This document shows, in pieces, positions 45,924-55,650 of a DNA stretch of 64,000 nt. Positions within the stretch are counted from its first letter, which is position 1. Each line of letters starts with the position of its first letter. Origin of the DNA: Spirosoma sp. KUDC1026 (GTDB taxonomy: Bacteria; Bacteroidota; Bacteroidia; Cytophagales; Spirosomataceae); NCBI RefSeq assembly GCF_013375035.1, contig NZ_CP056032.1:1286001-1350000 (forward strand), given 5' to 3'. The translations under genes and the position numbers were made by a program. The notes beneath the pieces are model-generated. The model was not told the origin of the DNA. It worked only from the letters and a program-made list of their open reading frames with translations, and made no database searches.

Positions 45924-47804
45924 ATGCGAAGATTAGCCATTTCTTTTTTGCTGACAGTGTCCGTCTTTGCCAGCTACGCGCAGACGGGCAGTCCGGCCGA
46001 ACCGGTACGGTACATTGGTGGCGAAACCGTTGACCCGACCCTGCACGAAGGGCGGCTTCGGTATGCCATCGGCGTGGAGAACCGTCAGACATTGCGGGCC
46101 AACCGAACCCACCCGGAACAGGCGGAGGACTACGGATGGACCTACAACCATGCGTCGAACCTGTGTTACTGGAACGGACGATTCTATCAGCAGTACCTGA
46201 GCAACCCCGCCGATGAACACGTAGCACCGGGGCAGACGCTGCTCGTTACGTCGGAAGATGGGCGGCACTGGAATAAACCGCAGGTGGTGTTTCCGCCGTA
46301 CAAAGCCCCGGCGGGGGTGACAATTCCCGAAGGGTATAAGGGCTACATGATGCACCAGCGCATGGGTTTCTACGTAGCGCCGGACGGGCGTCTGCTGGTG
46401 CTGGCGTTCTACGGCCATACCGATGACCCGTTTGGGAAAGGCGGCATTGGCCGGGTGGTGCGCGAAATGCACAAAGACGGTACGTATGGTCCGATCTACT
46501 TCATCCGTTACAGCAGCTACAACGACTGGGACGAGACCAATACGAGCTATCCGTTCTACAAAAAATCGACGGATGCCGGGTTTGTGAAAGCCTGCGACGC
46601 CCTGCTGGCCGACAAGCTGATGACGTTTCAGTGGTGGGATGAAGACAGCGGCAAAGACGGTTTCTACGGCGACAACAAAGCTGGTCAGGCCCTGTCGTAC
46701 TACCATCGCAAGGACGGTCAGGTAGTGGCGCTCTGGAAAAAGTCGCTGACGGGACTTTCAGCGGACGGAGGTAAGACATTCTCGGCGCCGGTGAAAGTGC
46801 CCACGCTGCTCATGTCGGGCGGAAAGGTGTGGGGGCAGAAAACCGACGACGGACGTTACGCCATTTCGTACAATCCCATCGAAACGACGCAGTACCGCTA
46901 TCCGCTGGCGATTATCACGGGCGACGATGGTGTCATTTTCGACAACCTGCTGGTCGTGCAGGGCGAACTACCACCCCGGCGCTTTACGGGCCGCTGGAAG
47001 GATTTTGGCCCCTGCTACATGCGCGGCATCGTGGAAGGAAACGGTAACCCGCCCGGCACGGATATGTGGATGACCTACAGCATGAACAAGGAGGACATGT
47101 GGGTAGCCCGGATTCCGACGCCAGTTCGGTACGCCGTAACGGGACCTGTTCGGGATGATTTCGATAAACTGACGCCCGACGGCATCGTGCCCGACTGGAA
47201 CATCTACGCACCCAAATGGGCACCCGTTACGCTGGTAAGCTCGCCGAGCGTCGCCACGCCCGGCGTGGATTCGCCCGCTGGCTCAGGCAACTGCCTCGAA
47301 CTGCGCGATACCGATCCGTACGACTACGCCCGGGCCATTCGGGTATTTGAAGAAGGCAGTCGCGCAACGGCGGAGTTGCGCGTTTTTGCAGACCCGAAGA
47401 ATACCGGCGAACTGGAGATTGACCTGACCGATCGGTACGGGAATCGCCCGGTGCGGCTGCGTTTCGACAAACAGTATCAACTCGTGGCAACTGATGGCGG
47501 CACCGAAAAAGTAGTGCAGACGTATCAGCCGGGGCAGTGGTACACGATTTCGCTGACGGTCGATGCCCGTCCAGACGGGAAATTCGATCTGGCCATCAAC
47601 GGCAAGAAAGCGCTGACCGGGGCCAAACTGGCCGAAGCCGTGAAATCCGTCGAACGCCTGTCGTTACGGACCGGGCCTTACCGAAATCTGCCCAACCGGC
47701 AGACGCCGAACGAAACCAACGATCCTCCGTTGGCGGGGGCCGACGAACAGGCAAGCCCAACCATTTTTTACGTGGACGACGTCCGGCTGAAAGCCAGCCG
47801 GTAA
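45924..47804 (+). CDS. Secreted sialidase-fold (Asp-box) beta-propeller protein, unassigned glycosidase
   Basis: The 626-residue protein starts two bases after the fucosidase stop. A signal peptide (FLLTVSVFASYAQ) is followed by a propeller with Asp-box-like turns (TSEDGRHW, SADGGKTF) and the NHASNLCYWNGRFYQQYLSNP and GPCYMRGIVEGNGNPPGTDMW segments (shown in part). The last 170 residues look like a LamG/concanavalin sandwich (ELRVFADPKNTGELEIDL, GQWYTISLTVDARPDGKFD). The classical sialidase Arg triad was not confirmed, so sialidase activity is only one option. Position in the locus suggests an exo-glycosidase or binder for a terminal sugar. Confidence 0.6.
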   Translation: MRRLAISFLLTVSVFASYAQTGSPAEPVRYIGGETVDPTLHEGRLRYAIGVENRQTLRANRTHPEQAEDYGWTYNHASNLCYWNGRFYQQYLSNPADEHVAPGQTLLVTSEDGRHWNKPQVVFPPYKAPAGVTIPEGYKGYMMHQRMGFYVAPDGRLLVLAFYGHTDDPFGKGGIGRVVREMHKDGTYGPIYFIRYSSYNDWDETNTSYPFYKKSTDAGFVKACDALLADKLMTFQWWDEDSGKDGFYGDNKAGQALSYYHRKDGQVVALWKKSLTGLSADGGKTFSAPVKVPTLLMSGGKVWGQKTDDGRYAISYNPIETTQYRYPLAIITGDDGVIFDNLLVVQGELPPRRFTGRWKDFGPCYMRGIVEGNGNPPGTDMWMTYSMNKEDMWVARIPTPVRYAVTGPVRDDFDKLTPDGIVPDWNIYAPKWAPVTLVSSPSVATPGVDSPAGSGNCLELRDTDPYDYARAIRVFEEGSRATAELRVFADPKNTGELEIDLTDRYGNRPVRLRFDKQYQLVATDGGTEKVVQTYQPGQWYTISLTVDARPDGKFDLAINGKKALTGAKLAEAVKSVERLSLRTGPYRNLPNRQTPNETNDPPLAGADEQASPTIFYVDDVRLKASR

Positions 47805-47834
47805 TCGCTACGACAGTGCTTTATTCCAACTAGT

Positions 47835-50117
47835 ATGCGTTTACAATCATCCAATTCATTCATCCGCAGCCTGCTCCTCTGGGGCAGTGCTGCGCTGCTG
47901 ATGCAACCGCTGGTTAGTACGGCCCAGGTTCGTAAACCAACCGGCCTGACCCGTCACGTCGACCCCTTTATCGGGACGGGCTTCCACGGGCACGTGTTCA
48001 TGGGGGCCAACGTACCCTTCGGAGCCGTCCAACTCGGTCCAACGCAGATGTCGACGGGCTGGGACTGGTGTTCGGGCTACCATTATTCGGATTCGCTGAT
48101 TGTGGGTTTCGCCCATACGCACCTGAACGGTACCGGCATCGGCGATCTGGGTGACGTCCTGCTGATGCCCACCACCGGGCCGGTTAAACTAACCCGCGGT
48201 ACGATCAAAGACAGTAAAAGTGGCTACGCGTCCCGGTTCTCGCATACCGACGAAACCGCACAGCCGGGCTATTATGGTGTGAAGCTGCAACGGTACAACA
48301 TCGACGTAGCACTCACGGCTACCCAGCGCGTTGGCTTACACCAATACACGTTTCCACAAAGCAGTGACGCACACATCATCCTTGATCTGGGCGAGGGCGT
48401 GGGTGACCGGCCTACGGATACCTATCTGGAAAAGCTCAACGACTCCACACTGGTAGGATACCGGTATTCCAAAGGCTGGGCACCCGATCAGCGGCTATAT
48501 TTCGCGGCCGTTTTCGCCAAACCGATCAGTAAACTTGATCTTTACAATGACCAGACGCTGGTTTCTGGTGCGTCGGTGAAGGGCGTTCGGGTGAAAGGCG
48601 TGGTGAGTTTCGCGACCAAAGCCAACGAGAAAGTACTGGTGAAAGTGGGAATCTCACCCGTCAGCTCGGTCAATGCCCTGGCCAATATCCGGGCCGAACT
48701 GCCGCACTGGAACTTTGGCAAAGTAGCCGCCGACGCCGATGCGACCTGGAACAACGAACTGGGCAAAGTGACGGTGAAGACCGACAACCGCGACCGGCTC
48801 AAGATTTTCTACACGGCCCTGTTCCACACGCTGGTAGCGCCCTCGCTGTTCAACGACCACAACGGCGACTACCGGGGTACGGACAAGCAGGTGTATGCTA
48901 AAGCGCCCTTCAACAACCTGACGACCTTTTCGCTCTGGGATACGTACCGGGGGGCTAATCCGCTCTTTACGCTGACCCAGCCCGAGCGCGTAGGTGATAT
49001 GGTCAACTCGATGCTGGCGATCTGCGATCAGCAGGGAAAACTGCCCATCTGGCACCTGGTTGGTAACGAAACGAACACCATGCCTGGCAACAGCTCATTC
49101 CCCATTATTGCTGATGCCATTCTGAAAGGCATTGGCGGATTCGACGTAAACCGGGCATTTGACGCCATGAAAAAGAGCGCCATGCTCGACGTACGTGGGC
49201 TTGAATTCGTAAAAGAGCGGGGTTACATTCCGGGCGATAGTCTGGTTGAGAGTGTGGCGCAGGGGATGGAATACGCCATTGACGACTGGGCGGTGGCGCA
49301 GGTCGCGAAGAAACTGGGTAAGCAGGCCGATTACGAGTACTTCAGCAAGCGCGGCAAGGCGTATCAATACTACTTTGATCCGGAGACGCGCTTCGTACGC
49401 GGTCGCCTGTCGGATACCGAGCGTCGGACTCCGTTCAGCCCGTTTGTGTCGCGGCACATGAAAGACGATTTCGCCGAGGGTAATCCCTGGCAGTATACCT
49501 GGCTGGTGCCGCAGGATGTCGAAGGGCTCATTGGTCTGATGGGGGGCGAGAAAGCGTTTACCCTGAAGCTTGATTCGCTCTTTACGGCCAAAGGCGACAT
49601 GGGCAACGAAGCATCCAACGACATTACGGGCCTGATTGGTCAGTATGCCCACGGCAACGAGCCAAGCCACCACATTACGTATTTGTACGGCTACGTCGGT
49701 CAGCCCTGGAAAACAGCGGAGAAAGTGCGCTTCATTCTCGACAGTATGTACACTACCCGACCTGACGGCCTGATTGGCAACGAAGACGTGGGCCAGATGT
49801 CGGCCTGGTACGTCCTGTCGTCGTTAGGTTTCTACCCGGTGAATCCGGCCAATGGCGCGTACGTATTTGGTAGTCCGGTCTTCGACGAAGCTACATTGCG
49901 TTTACCAGGTGGCAAGTCGTTCCGGATGCGGACAAAAGGGAACAGCGCCAAGAACCGCTACATCAAGAGCATGATGCTGAACGGTAAACCCTACACGAAA
50001 TCGTACCTGCTTCACCGGACCATCCAGAACGGAGGAGACTTGGTTATTGATATGGGTGACAAACCCAGTCCAACCTGGGGAACCGCCCCCGCCGACCGCG
50101 CGAAGTCGGTATATTAA
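47835..50117 (+). CDS. Second GH92 alpha-mannosidase
   Basis: The 760-residue protein has a signal peptide (ending STAQV) and strong GH92 motifs: VDPFIGTGFHGHVFMGANVP, GFAHTHLNGTGIGDLGDVLL, TFSLWDTYRGANPLFTLTQP, FAEGNPWQYTWLVPQDVEGL, YAHGNEPSHHITYLYGYVG and GNEDVGQMSAWYVLSSLGFY. It is clearly distinct from the first GH92, with GTGFHGH rather than GSDSKPS at the N-terminus, so the two probably cut different mannose linkages in sequence. The start lies 30 bases after the propeller gene. Confidence 0.95.
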   Translation: MRLQSSNSFIRSLLLWGSAALLMQPLVSTAQVRKPTGLTRHVDPFIGTGFHGHVFMGANVPFGAVQLGPTQMSTGWDWCSGYHYSDSLIVGFAHTHLNGTGIGDLGDVLLMPTTGPVKLTRGTIKDSKSGYASRFSHTDETAQPGYYGVKLQRYNIDVALTATQRVGLHQYTFPQSSDAHIILDLGEGVGDRPTDTYLEKLNDSTLVGYRYSKGWAPDQRLYFAAVFAKPISKLDLYNDQTLVSGASVKGVRVKGVVSFATKANEKVLVKVGISPVSSVNALANIRAELPHWNFGKVAADADATWNNELGKVTVKTDNRDRLKIFYTALFHTLVAPSLFNDHNGDYRGTDKQVYAKAPFNNLTTFSLWDTYRGANPLFTLTQPERVGDMVNSMLAICDQQGKLPIWHLVGNETNTMPGNSSFPIIADAILKGIGGFDVNRAFDAMKKSAMLDVRGLEFVKERGYIPGDSLVESVAQGMEYAIDDWAVAQVAKKLGKQADYEYFSKRGKAYQYYFDPETRFVRGRLSDTERRTPFSPFVSRHMKDDFAEGNPWQYTWLVPQDVEGLIGLMGGEKAFTLKLDSLFTAKGDMGNEASNDITGLIGQYAHGNEPSHHITYLYGYVGQPWKTAEKVRFILDSMYTTRPDGLIGNEDVGQMSAWYVLSSLGFYPVNPANGAYVFGSPVFDEATLRLPGGKSFRMRTKGNSAKNRYIKSMMLNGKPYTKSYLLHRTIQNGGDLVIDMGDKPSPTWGTAPADRAKSVY

Positions 50118-50157
50118 AGTGAGAGAAAAGAAGAAAGACGGGGAAGAAGATTTTGTT

Positions 50158-50235
50158 ATCCCGACCGAAGGAGGGATCTCAGAGTATCCTATCCTGAGAG
50201 TCAGGACGTTTTAAGATCCCTCCTTCGGTCGGGAT
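50158..50235. repeat. Palindromic intergenic repeat (CGAAGGAGGGATC type)
   Basis: A perfect 22-bp stem (50158-50179 with 50214-50235) around a 34-base loop lies between the second GH92 gene and the GH2 gene. Repeats with a CCGACCGAAGGAGGGATCT core are common dispersed palindromes in Bacteroidota genomes. It may also act as a terminator, but there is an A-run rather than a T-run after it. Confidence 0.65.
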
Positions 50236-50316
50236 GACAAAAAAAAGTTCTTTAGTCTCACGTCTTGTCTCGTTTTCTCCCCCCAATCCAACTAGAATTT
50301 TACAACCTGAACGTAA

Positions 50317-52947
50317 ATGAATCGTCTTACTTACCAACTAGCTGCACTGTTGCTGGTCATTTCGACCTGGGCGTACGGGCAGACGCAGTACGAACTCAAC
50401 TCGGGCTGGCAATGCAGTCCCATCGGCAAAACAAAGGATCAGGGAACTGCTATTTCGGTACCATCCTACGCACTGACCGGCTGGCAGCCCGCCGTTGTAC
50501 CCGGTACGGTGCTGACTACCATGCTCGCCAACAAGCAAGTGCCGGACCCGTTCTACGGCATGAACAACAACAAGATTCCGGACATTTTCAACACCGGCCG
50601 GGATTACTACACCTACTGGTTCGTCAAGGATTTCCAGGAAAGCAACAAAGCGGGTGAGCAGGTGTGGCTGAACTTCCGGGGTATCAACTACAGCTGTGAT
50701 GTGTTTCTGAACGGTCACAAACTAAACAGCAAGCCCTACACGGGTATGTTCCTGCGAAAATCGTTCAACGTCACGCCCTTTCTGCAGAAAGATGGTAAGA
50801 ACCGGCTGGCCGTTATCGTGTACCCACCCGATCCGGTAGGGAATCCCAACGGTGGTCAAGGTGGCGATGGTACCATTGCCCGTAACGTCGCGCATCAGTA
50901 CGTCGCGGGCTGGGACTGGATTCAGCCGATCCGCGACCGGAACACGGGAATCTGGGATAAGGTGACCATCGAAAAAACGGGGGCTGTGAACGTAAAGAAC
51001 CCACACGTGGTCACCAGCGTACCGGGCATCCGGCAACCGGAAGGCGCTCAAAAAACGGCCACCGTTACGGTGTCGGCCGAGCTGGAGAATGCGTCGGCAA
51101 CGAAGCAGGAGGGGACGCTTACATACACGATGAACGGGCAGACCGTTACGAAAAAAGTAAGCCTGCCCCCACGTACCACGACCACGATTGAGTTGCCCGT
51201 GCTGACCGTTGCCAATCCGAAACTGTGGTGGCCAAGCGGTTACGGGGAGCAGCACCTGTACCCCGCATCAGTAAAATTCCAGACCGGCGCGAAAACTGTT
51301 TCGGACGAGGAAAAGCTGATTGTTGGCATACGCGAGATTCAGACGGAGTGGAACACCACGACCCGTAGTCGTCAGATTCTGGTCAACGGACAAAAGGTGT
51401 TTATCAAAGGGGCCAACTGGATCATTTCCGACGCCATGCTGCGGTTTACCCCCGAGCGCTACGATGCCGAAATGCGGTACCACCGCGACATGAACCTGAA
51501 CCTGATTCGGATCTGGGGCGGTGCGCTGACGGAGCGGCCCGAGTTTTACCAGGCCTGCGACAAATATGGGCTGCTGGTGATGCAGGACTTCTGGGGTTCG
51601 GGCGACTGCAACGGGCGCTGGGTCGACCCGATGAAGAAAGACGATCAGTGGACGCGCCGGAAATACCCGGACGATCATTCCCTGTTTCTGACCTCGGCGG
51701 CTGACCAGATCAAGATGATTCGGAACCACGCGTCGCTGGCGATGTGGTGCGGTGGCAACGAGATTACCCTGCCGCAGGACATCATGAATCCGTTACGTGA
51801 TTCGATCCTGCCTAAACTCGACGGCACCCGCTGGTTTATCGACTACTCGAACTCCGACGAAATGTCGTATAACTTTCTGGGTGGCAACGGCGATGGTCCA
51901 TACGGCATTCAGCCGATCAGCAAGTTCTGGTCGTACCGAACCTGGCCGTTCAACTCAGAAGTTGGCTCGGTCGGGGTGAGCGATTATACCTCGCTGGAGC
52001 GGTTTATTCCGAAAGAGAACATGGTCGTGCCGGTCTTCAAGAATAACAAGAGCGAGGTGGACTCCGTCTGGGATTATCACAAGTACATTGGCTACGATGC
52101 GTCTATCGATCCCTACGGCAAAGCCAAGGACGTGCGCGATTTTGCGAAAAAAGCCCAGCTTGTCAACTACGACCAGTACCGCGCCCTGATGGAAGGGTTC
52201 AGTTCGCACATGTGGGACTGGTACACCGGCACCATCATCTGGAAAACGCAGAACCCCTGGACGGCCATGCGCGGCCAGATGTACGACTACTACCTTGACC
52301 CCAACGCCGGGCTGTACGGTCTGCACAGTGGCAGCGAGCCGCTGCACATCATGTACAACCCCATCGACAGCATGGTGATGGTGGTGAACAATACGTTCAA
52401 GTTCCACCGCGATATGATGATGGTCGTGAAGCTGTACGACATGGACGGCAAGGAAACGACCCTGACGCAGGTGTTCTCGGAGATTGGGCCGTCATTGGTT
52501 CGGCCGTACGTCCCCATTGGCCGGGCGCTGAAGCAACTGACTAAAGACAAAGGCGGCTTCCTGGTGCTCCAACTGCTCGACCTCGACAAGAAACCCATCA
52601 GCGAAAACACGTACTGGCTGCCCGACGCGAAAGGTGAACATTCGGGGCTGCAGCAGATAGCGAAAGCGCCCCTGCAACTGAAAGCTCGGCAGGCGGGTAA
52701 GGGAAAGGTAGAAGTGACGCTGACGAACCCTGCCGGTGGCCCCGTTGCGTTCTTCAACCGACTGTCGCTGGTCGACAGCCAGACAAAAACGCGGTTGCTG
52801 CCTGTGTTCTACAGTGATAACTACGTAACGGTAGCGCCCGGTCAGCAGAAAACCATCACGATGGAGTATACCCCAACCACCAGCGGTACGACAATGGTCT
52901 CGCTGGAAGGCTGGAACGTAGCCGACCAGTTTGTTCCCGTGAACTAA
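50317..52947 (+). CDS. GH2 beta-mannosidase / exo-beta-glucosaminidase-type glycosidase
   Basis: The 876-residue protein has a signal peptide (LLVISTWAYGQ) and the GH2 layout: sugar-binding sandwich, Ig-like domain, then barrel. The acid/base is E482 in MWCGGNEITLP and the nucleophile E548 in PFNSEVGSVG. NLIRIWGGALTERPEFYQACDKYG and LLVMQDFWGSGDCNGRW (shown in part) are typical of the beta-mannosidase/exo-beta-D-glucosaminidase branch rather than beta-galactosidases. In an N-glycan locus it would cut the Man-beta-1,4-GlcNAc core bond; chitosan-derived GlcN is the other possibility. It closes the locus. Confidence 0.88.
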   Translation: MNRLTYQLAALLLVISTWAYGQTQYELNSGWQCSPIGKTKDQGTAISVPSYALTGWQPAVVPGTVLTTMLANKQVPDPFYGMNNNKIPDIFNTGRDYYTYWFVKDFQESNKAGEQVWLNFRGINYSCDVFLNGHKLNSKPYTGMFLRKSFNVTPFLQKDGKNRLAVIVYPPDPVGNPNGGQGGDGTIARNVAHQYVAGWDWIQPIRDRNTGIWDKVTIEKTGAVNVKNPHVVTSVPGIRQPEGAQKTATVTVSAELENASATKQEGTLTYTMNGQTVTKKVSLPPRTTTTIELPVLTVANPKLWWPSGYGEQHLYPASVKFQTGAKTVSDEEKLIVGIREIQTEWNTTTRSRQILVNGQKVFIKGANWIISDAMLRFTPERYDAEMRYHRDMNLNLIRIWGGALTERPEFYQACDKYGLLVMQDFWGSGDCNGRWVDPMKKDDQWTRRKYPDDHSLFLTSAADQIKMIRNHASLAMWCGGNEITLPQDIMNPLRDSILPKLDGTRWFIDYSNSDEMSYNFLGGNGDGPYGIQPISKFWSYRTWPFNSEVGSVGVSDYTSLERFIPKENMVVPVFKNNKSEVDSVWDYHKYIGYDASIDPYGKAKDVRDFAKKAQLVNYDQYRALMEGFSSHMWDWYTGTIIWKTQNPWTAMRGQMYDYYLDPNAGLYGLHSGSEPLHIMYNPIDSMVMVVNNTFKFHRDMMMVVKLYDMDGKETTLTQVFSEIGPSLVRPYVPIGRALKQLTKDKGGFLVLQLLDLDKKPISENTYWLPDAKGEHSGLQQIAKAPLQLKARQAGKGKVEVTLTNPAGGPVAFFNRLSLVDSQTKTRLLPVFYSDNYVTVAPGQQKTITMEYTPTTSGTTMVSLEGWNVADQFVPVN

Positions 52948-52976
52948 CGCAGCCGGATTTAAGCAAACGTATACAG

Positions 52977-53007
52977 CGTACCGTTCTGAATTCTTCGGGG
53001 CGGTACG
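52977..53007. terminator. Weak hairpin between convergent genes
   Basis: A 7-bp stem CGTACCG (52977-52983) with CGGTACG (53001-53007) is followed by TCTGTTTTG. It separates the GH2 gene from the opposed MFS gene. Confidence 0.4.
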
Positions 53008-53046
53008 TCTGTTTTGTGGGAGTCAGGGAAAAAAGGCCGGCCTGGC

Positions 53047-54294
53047 TCAGGCGCGTTCGCCCTGTTCTGGTGCTGTCGTCACCTGCGGCTGTCGTTCGAA
53101 CCGCCACGCCTGCCAGGCTACAGCAGCCATGCACAAGCCGAACCAGAGGTAAGGCAGTCGAAGGTCGACCAGCGAGAGCAGGCCAAAAATCAGCGTTGTA
53201 ACGAAATTGGCGAATCCCTGCATGGCCTGGTTTATACCAAAAACTTCGCCCCGGTCGTCGTCCGTCGTCCGCTGCGCCATCAACCCTTCGATCAGACCCT
53301 GAATCAGCGAGAGCGTAAAGCAGTCAATTGCAACCACGACGTACAGCGCGACCACCGATTTCCCGACCAGGCCATACGCAACCAGAGTAGGGGCTCCCAG
53401 CAGAGCAAACCAGAAGATAGCGCGTACCTGGTTGATGTGGTCGGCAATGCGGGCGTAGAACACGTAGCTGATCACGATGCTCAACGCCCCGAAAAACATG
53501 AAAAAATAGGAAATGCCTTTCGCGTCTAGGTGCAGCTCGCCCAGACTGACAAAAGCTACCATGTAGTTGTAGTACCCCGTACTGAGCGTAAGTGCCAGTT
53601 GCATCAGTACGAGCTGCTGCAGACCCGGGTGTTTTTGGTTTTTACCGACCAGGCGCATCCAGAGCAGGTGAACATTGAGCGCCTGAACTAATTCCTGTTT
53701 CAGCGTAGTGGTGTCAACACCGGGTGGGTTCGCGTGCGTTTCTTTCAGGAGCCAGCTCAGCAGAATATTGACGCTGGAGAGCAGGACGGCCATCAGCGCC
53801 ACGGCCTTGGCCTGTTCACCCTCGACAATATTCAGGGTAGTCAGCAGCAGGCCCGACGCGGCCGGACCAATGACAAAACCCAGGGAAATAATGGCCCCTT
53901 CGATACCCAGATTGCGGAACAGCTGGTCTTTGGGCGAAATGTCGGTGATGGCCGATCGAACGGTTGCGTACATGCCGTTGGTTACGCCATCGCTGAGCCG
54001 ATTGGCAAAGTAATAACCAACCCGAACGGGCAACAGAAAACAGTCGGCGAGGAACGTACCAATGGCCGAAACAATGAAAATTGGACGTCGACCGTACCCA
54101 TCCGACAGCTTACCCAGTAACGGCGCCGAGAACAACTGCATCCCTAGAAACAACGCCGTACCTACCGCCAGCCACAATTGAGGGCGCTCCATCCCCTTGA
54201 CAAACTCCGGCAAAATGGGCCCCACCGCCGATCCGACAATGACATCGATAAGAATAATGGCGTAAATAAGCAGCAGACGGCGGTCGCGAAACAT
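53047..54294 (-). CDS. MFS transporter (TetA/DHA-like)
   Basis: The 415-residue protein has about twelve membrane helices. The N-terminus reads MFRDRRLLLIYAIILIDV, followed by GPILPEF, the loop 2-3 motif LGKLSDGYGRRPIFIVS and VIGPAASGLLLTT in helix 5, as in drug/H+ antiporters of the DHA1 group. The central loop is Lys/His-rich. The substrate is unknown. A diverged copy of its first nine codons and upstream region recurs at 61846-62080 next to a TonB receptor gene, which suggests that the MFS gene once followed that receptor, as exporter/receptor pairs do in siderophore loci. Confidence 0.88.
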   Translation of the reverse strand: MFRDRRLLLIYAIILIDVIVGSAVGPILPEFVKGMERPQLWLAVGTALFLGMQLFSAPLLGKLSDGYGRRPIFIVSAIGTFLADCFLLPVRVGYYFANRLSDGVTNGMYATVRSAITDISPKDQLFRNLGIEGAIISLGFVIGPAASGLLLTTLNIVEGEQAKAVALMAVLLSSVNILLSWLLKETHANPPGVDTTTLKQELVQALNVHLLWMRLVGKNQKHPGLQQLVLMQLALTLSTGYYNYMVAFVSLGELHLDAKGISYFFMFFGALSIVISYVFYARIADHINQVRAIFWFALLGAPTLVAYGLVGKSVVALYVVVAIDCFTLSLIQGLIEGLMAQRTTDDDRGEVFGINQAMQGFANFVTTLIFGLLSLVDLRLPYLWFGLCMAAVAWQAWRFERQPQVTTAPEQGERA

Positions 54295-54411
54295 AGACTA
54301 TAGAGACGTGACCTGATTAACACACGAACGTAGCCCCAATGTTCAGCGCGTAGACGTATTTAGCCTGTCTGGAAAGCCGCCCAGTAATCTGTAGCCGGGC
54401 TATGCCGCCGG
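54269..54411. repeat. MFS 5' end and leader, left copy of a diverged direct repeat
   Basis: Bases 54269-54353 match 61846-61930 with about 17 differences in 85, mostly A/G and C/T changes. Bases 54372-54410 match 62041-62079 more weakly (about 11 differences in 39). The left copy holds the intact MFS start codon (54292-54294). Confidence 0.7.
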
Positions 54412-54984
54412 AGCAGTAAGCGAAGCTGCGACAGGCTGAGAAAGCGGTTCTTTAAGCATGTACCCCTCGGTGTAGGTTTCATCACGAGTCGACACCGGTT
54501 TTAGCGGCCCCGTGAGTCAATGTAAAACAGGTATTTATCAGCCCAAAGAAATAGTTCGGATAGCCGTCAATGTCCTAGCACCGGATAATCAATTCAGGGT
54601 CAACAACCGTTCTGTTCATGACGTAAAAATGCGATTCTCGTTTGGAAACGATGACCCATTGGGTTTACTTTGAACGATAACCACAAGCCTACCAATTCAG
54701 TTGAGCATTAGACCTATCACGGAACTAAAAAATGCTCACAGTGAACGTTTTGTAGTTCCGCGACTTTGCGTATAATAATATGTTGGGTGATCCGGCTGAA
54801 GCATTAAAAAAGCCCGTGTGCGGTCGTCTGTATAACAACTTGTACGTCTCGCGACTGAGCAGTTTATGCTTATTAGGCAACTCCCTTTGACAGGCCAAAC
54901 GCCTGAGCAAGTTAGCCTGACAAGTAGGGTAACTTACGGCTGACAGGGTAAGCACTAAATTAGTTTGGCGAGACGAAATTCTAA
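54412..54984. other. Left non-coding end of the repeat-rich array
   Basis: No credible gene in 573 bases; a 76-codon minus ORF at 54725-54955 lies on repeat units and is rejected. Repeat units of the (T/C)GACA family occur at 54475-54515 and twice at 54887-54947 (TTGACAGGCCAAACGCC, then GGCTGACAGGGTAAGC). GTTGGGT at 54782-54788 is a possible left boundary of the first cassette-like unit; no matching left arm could be fixed. GACCCATTGGGT near 54652 is a small palindrome. Confidence 0.5.
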
Positions 54985-55647
54985 ATGGAAAAAGAGGAAA
55001 TTTTAGCGACTTGGGATTTAGAGAAATCGTGCAATGATCTTAATGTTGCGTTTGATGAGAACTCGGAATTGAAACTTTTAGCAACATTGAAGAACAATTC
55101 CTTCATGTTTTATGAGCTGTATAGCCGTAAATACGGTATTCAGCCAGTATTTCATGAAGTTAATTTTGGTGGCGGGCTTCGATGTGATTTTGCTTGGTTA
55201 AACGATAATTCTGACGGCCCTGAATGGGTGTTAGTAGAGATAGAAAAACCAAATATTGAACTCTTCACCAGAGATTATGAACCGACACAGAAACTCAATC
55301 ATGCATTTGAGCAAGTAAAATCTTGGCGTAGATATTTCGATGAAAATCCTGCTGAAAAAAGAAGGATTTTTGGCGCGGTTGGTCGATTCAGATTTATTAT
55401 AGTAGCAGGCCATACTGATATATGGAACTCAGATAAAGCTTCCAAATGGCGCATTGATAATAACAAAGAGACAGGAATCGAAATCAGAAGCTCAAATATT
55501 TTTTATCGAGCATTAAAGATTTTAGAAGATCATCCTGAAGAGCTGTGGAGCTTTGCTGAAAACCCAACAACGTTATCGCCTTCTACTTTACAAGATTACT
55601 GGTCGAACTACGACTATATGAACAAATGGAGACGACTTATAAATTAA
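54985..55647 (+). CDS. Shedu-like (DUF4263) PD-(D/E)XK nuclease, likely anti-phage defence
   Basis: The 220-residue protein has the compact nuclease core of the Shedu/DUF4263 family: GGLRCDFAWL with D68, WVLVEIEKPNIELFT with E85 and K88, and HAFEQVKSWRRYF with Q110. The EIEKP form with two acidic residues before Lys differs slightly from the ELKRP form of SduA. Shedu proteins are single-gene anti-phage systems whose nuclease cuts nucleic acid; here the usual long N-terminal sensing part is reduced to about 60 residues. The gene is A+T-rich against its surroundings. A repeat block starts four bases after its stop codon, as for a cassette gene. Confidence 0.7.
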   Translation: MEKEEILATWDLEKSCNDLNVAFDENSELKLLATLKNNSFMFYELYSRKYGIQPVFHEVNFGGGLRCDFAWLNDNSDGPEWVLVEIEKPNIELFTRDYEPTQKLNHAFEQVKSWRRYFDENPAEKRRIFGAVGRFRFIIVAGHTDIWNSDKASKWRIDNNKETGIEIRSSNIFYRALKILEDHPEELWSFAENPTTLSPSTLQDYWSNYDYMNKWRRLIN

Positions 55648-55650
55648 TTA

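Noticed and set aside
54725-54955. Minus-strand ORF of 76 codons
   Set aside because: It overlies several repeat units of the array, has no family signal, membrane segment or plausible start, and its composition follows the repeats.
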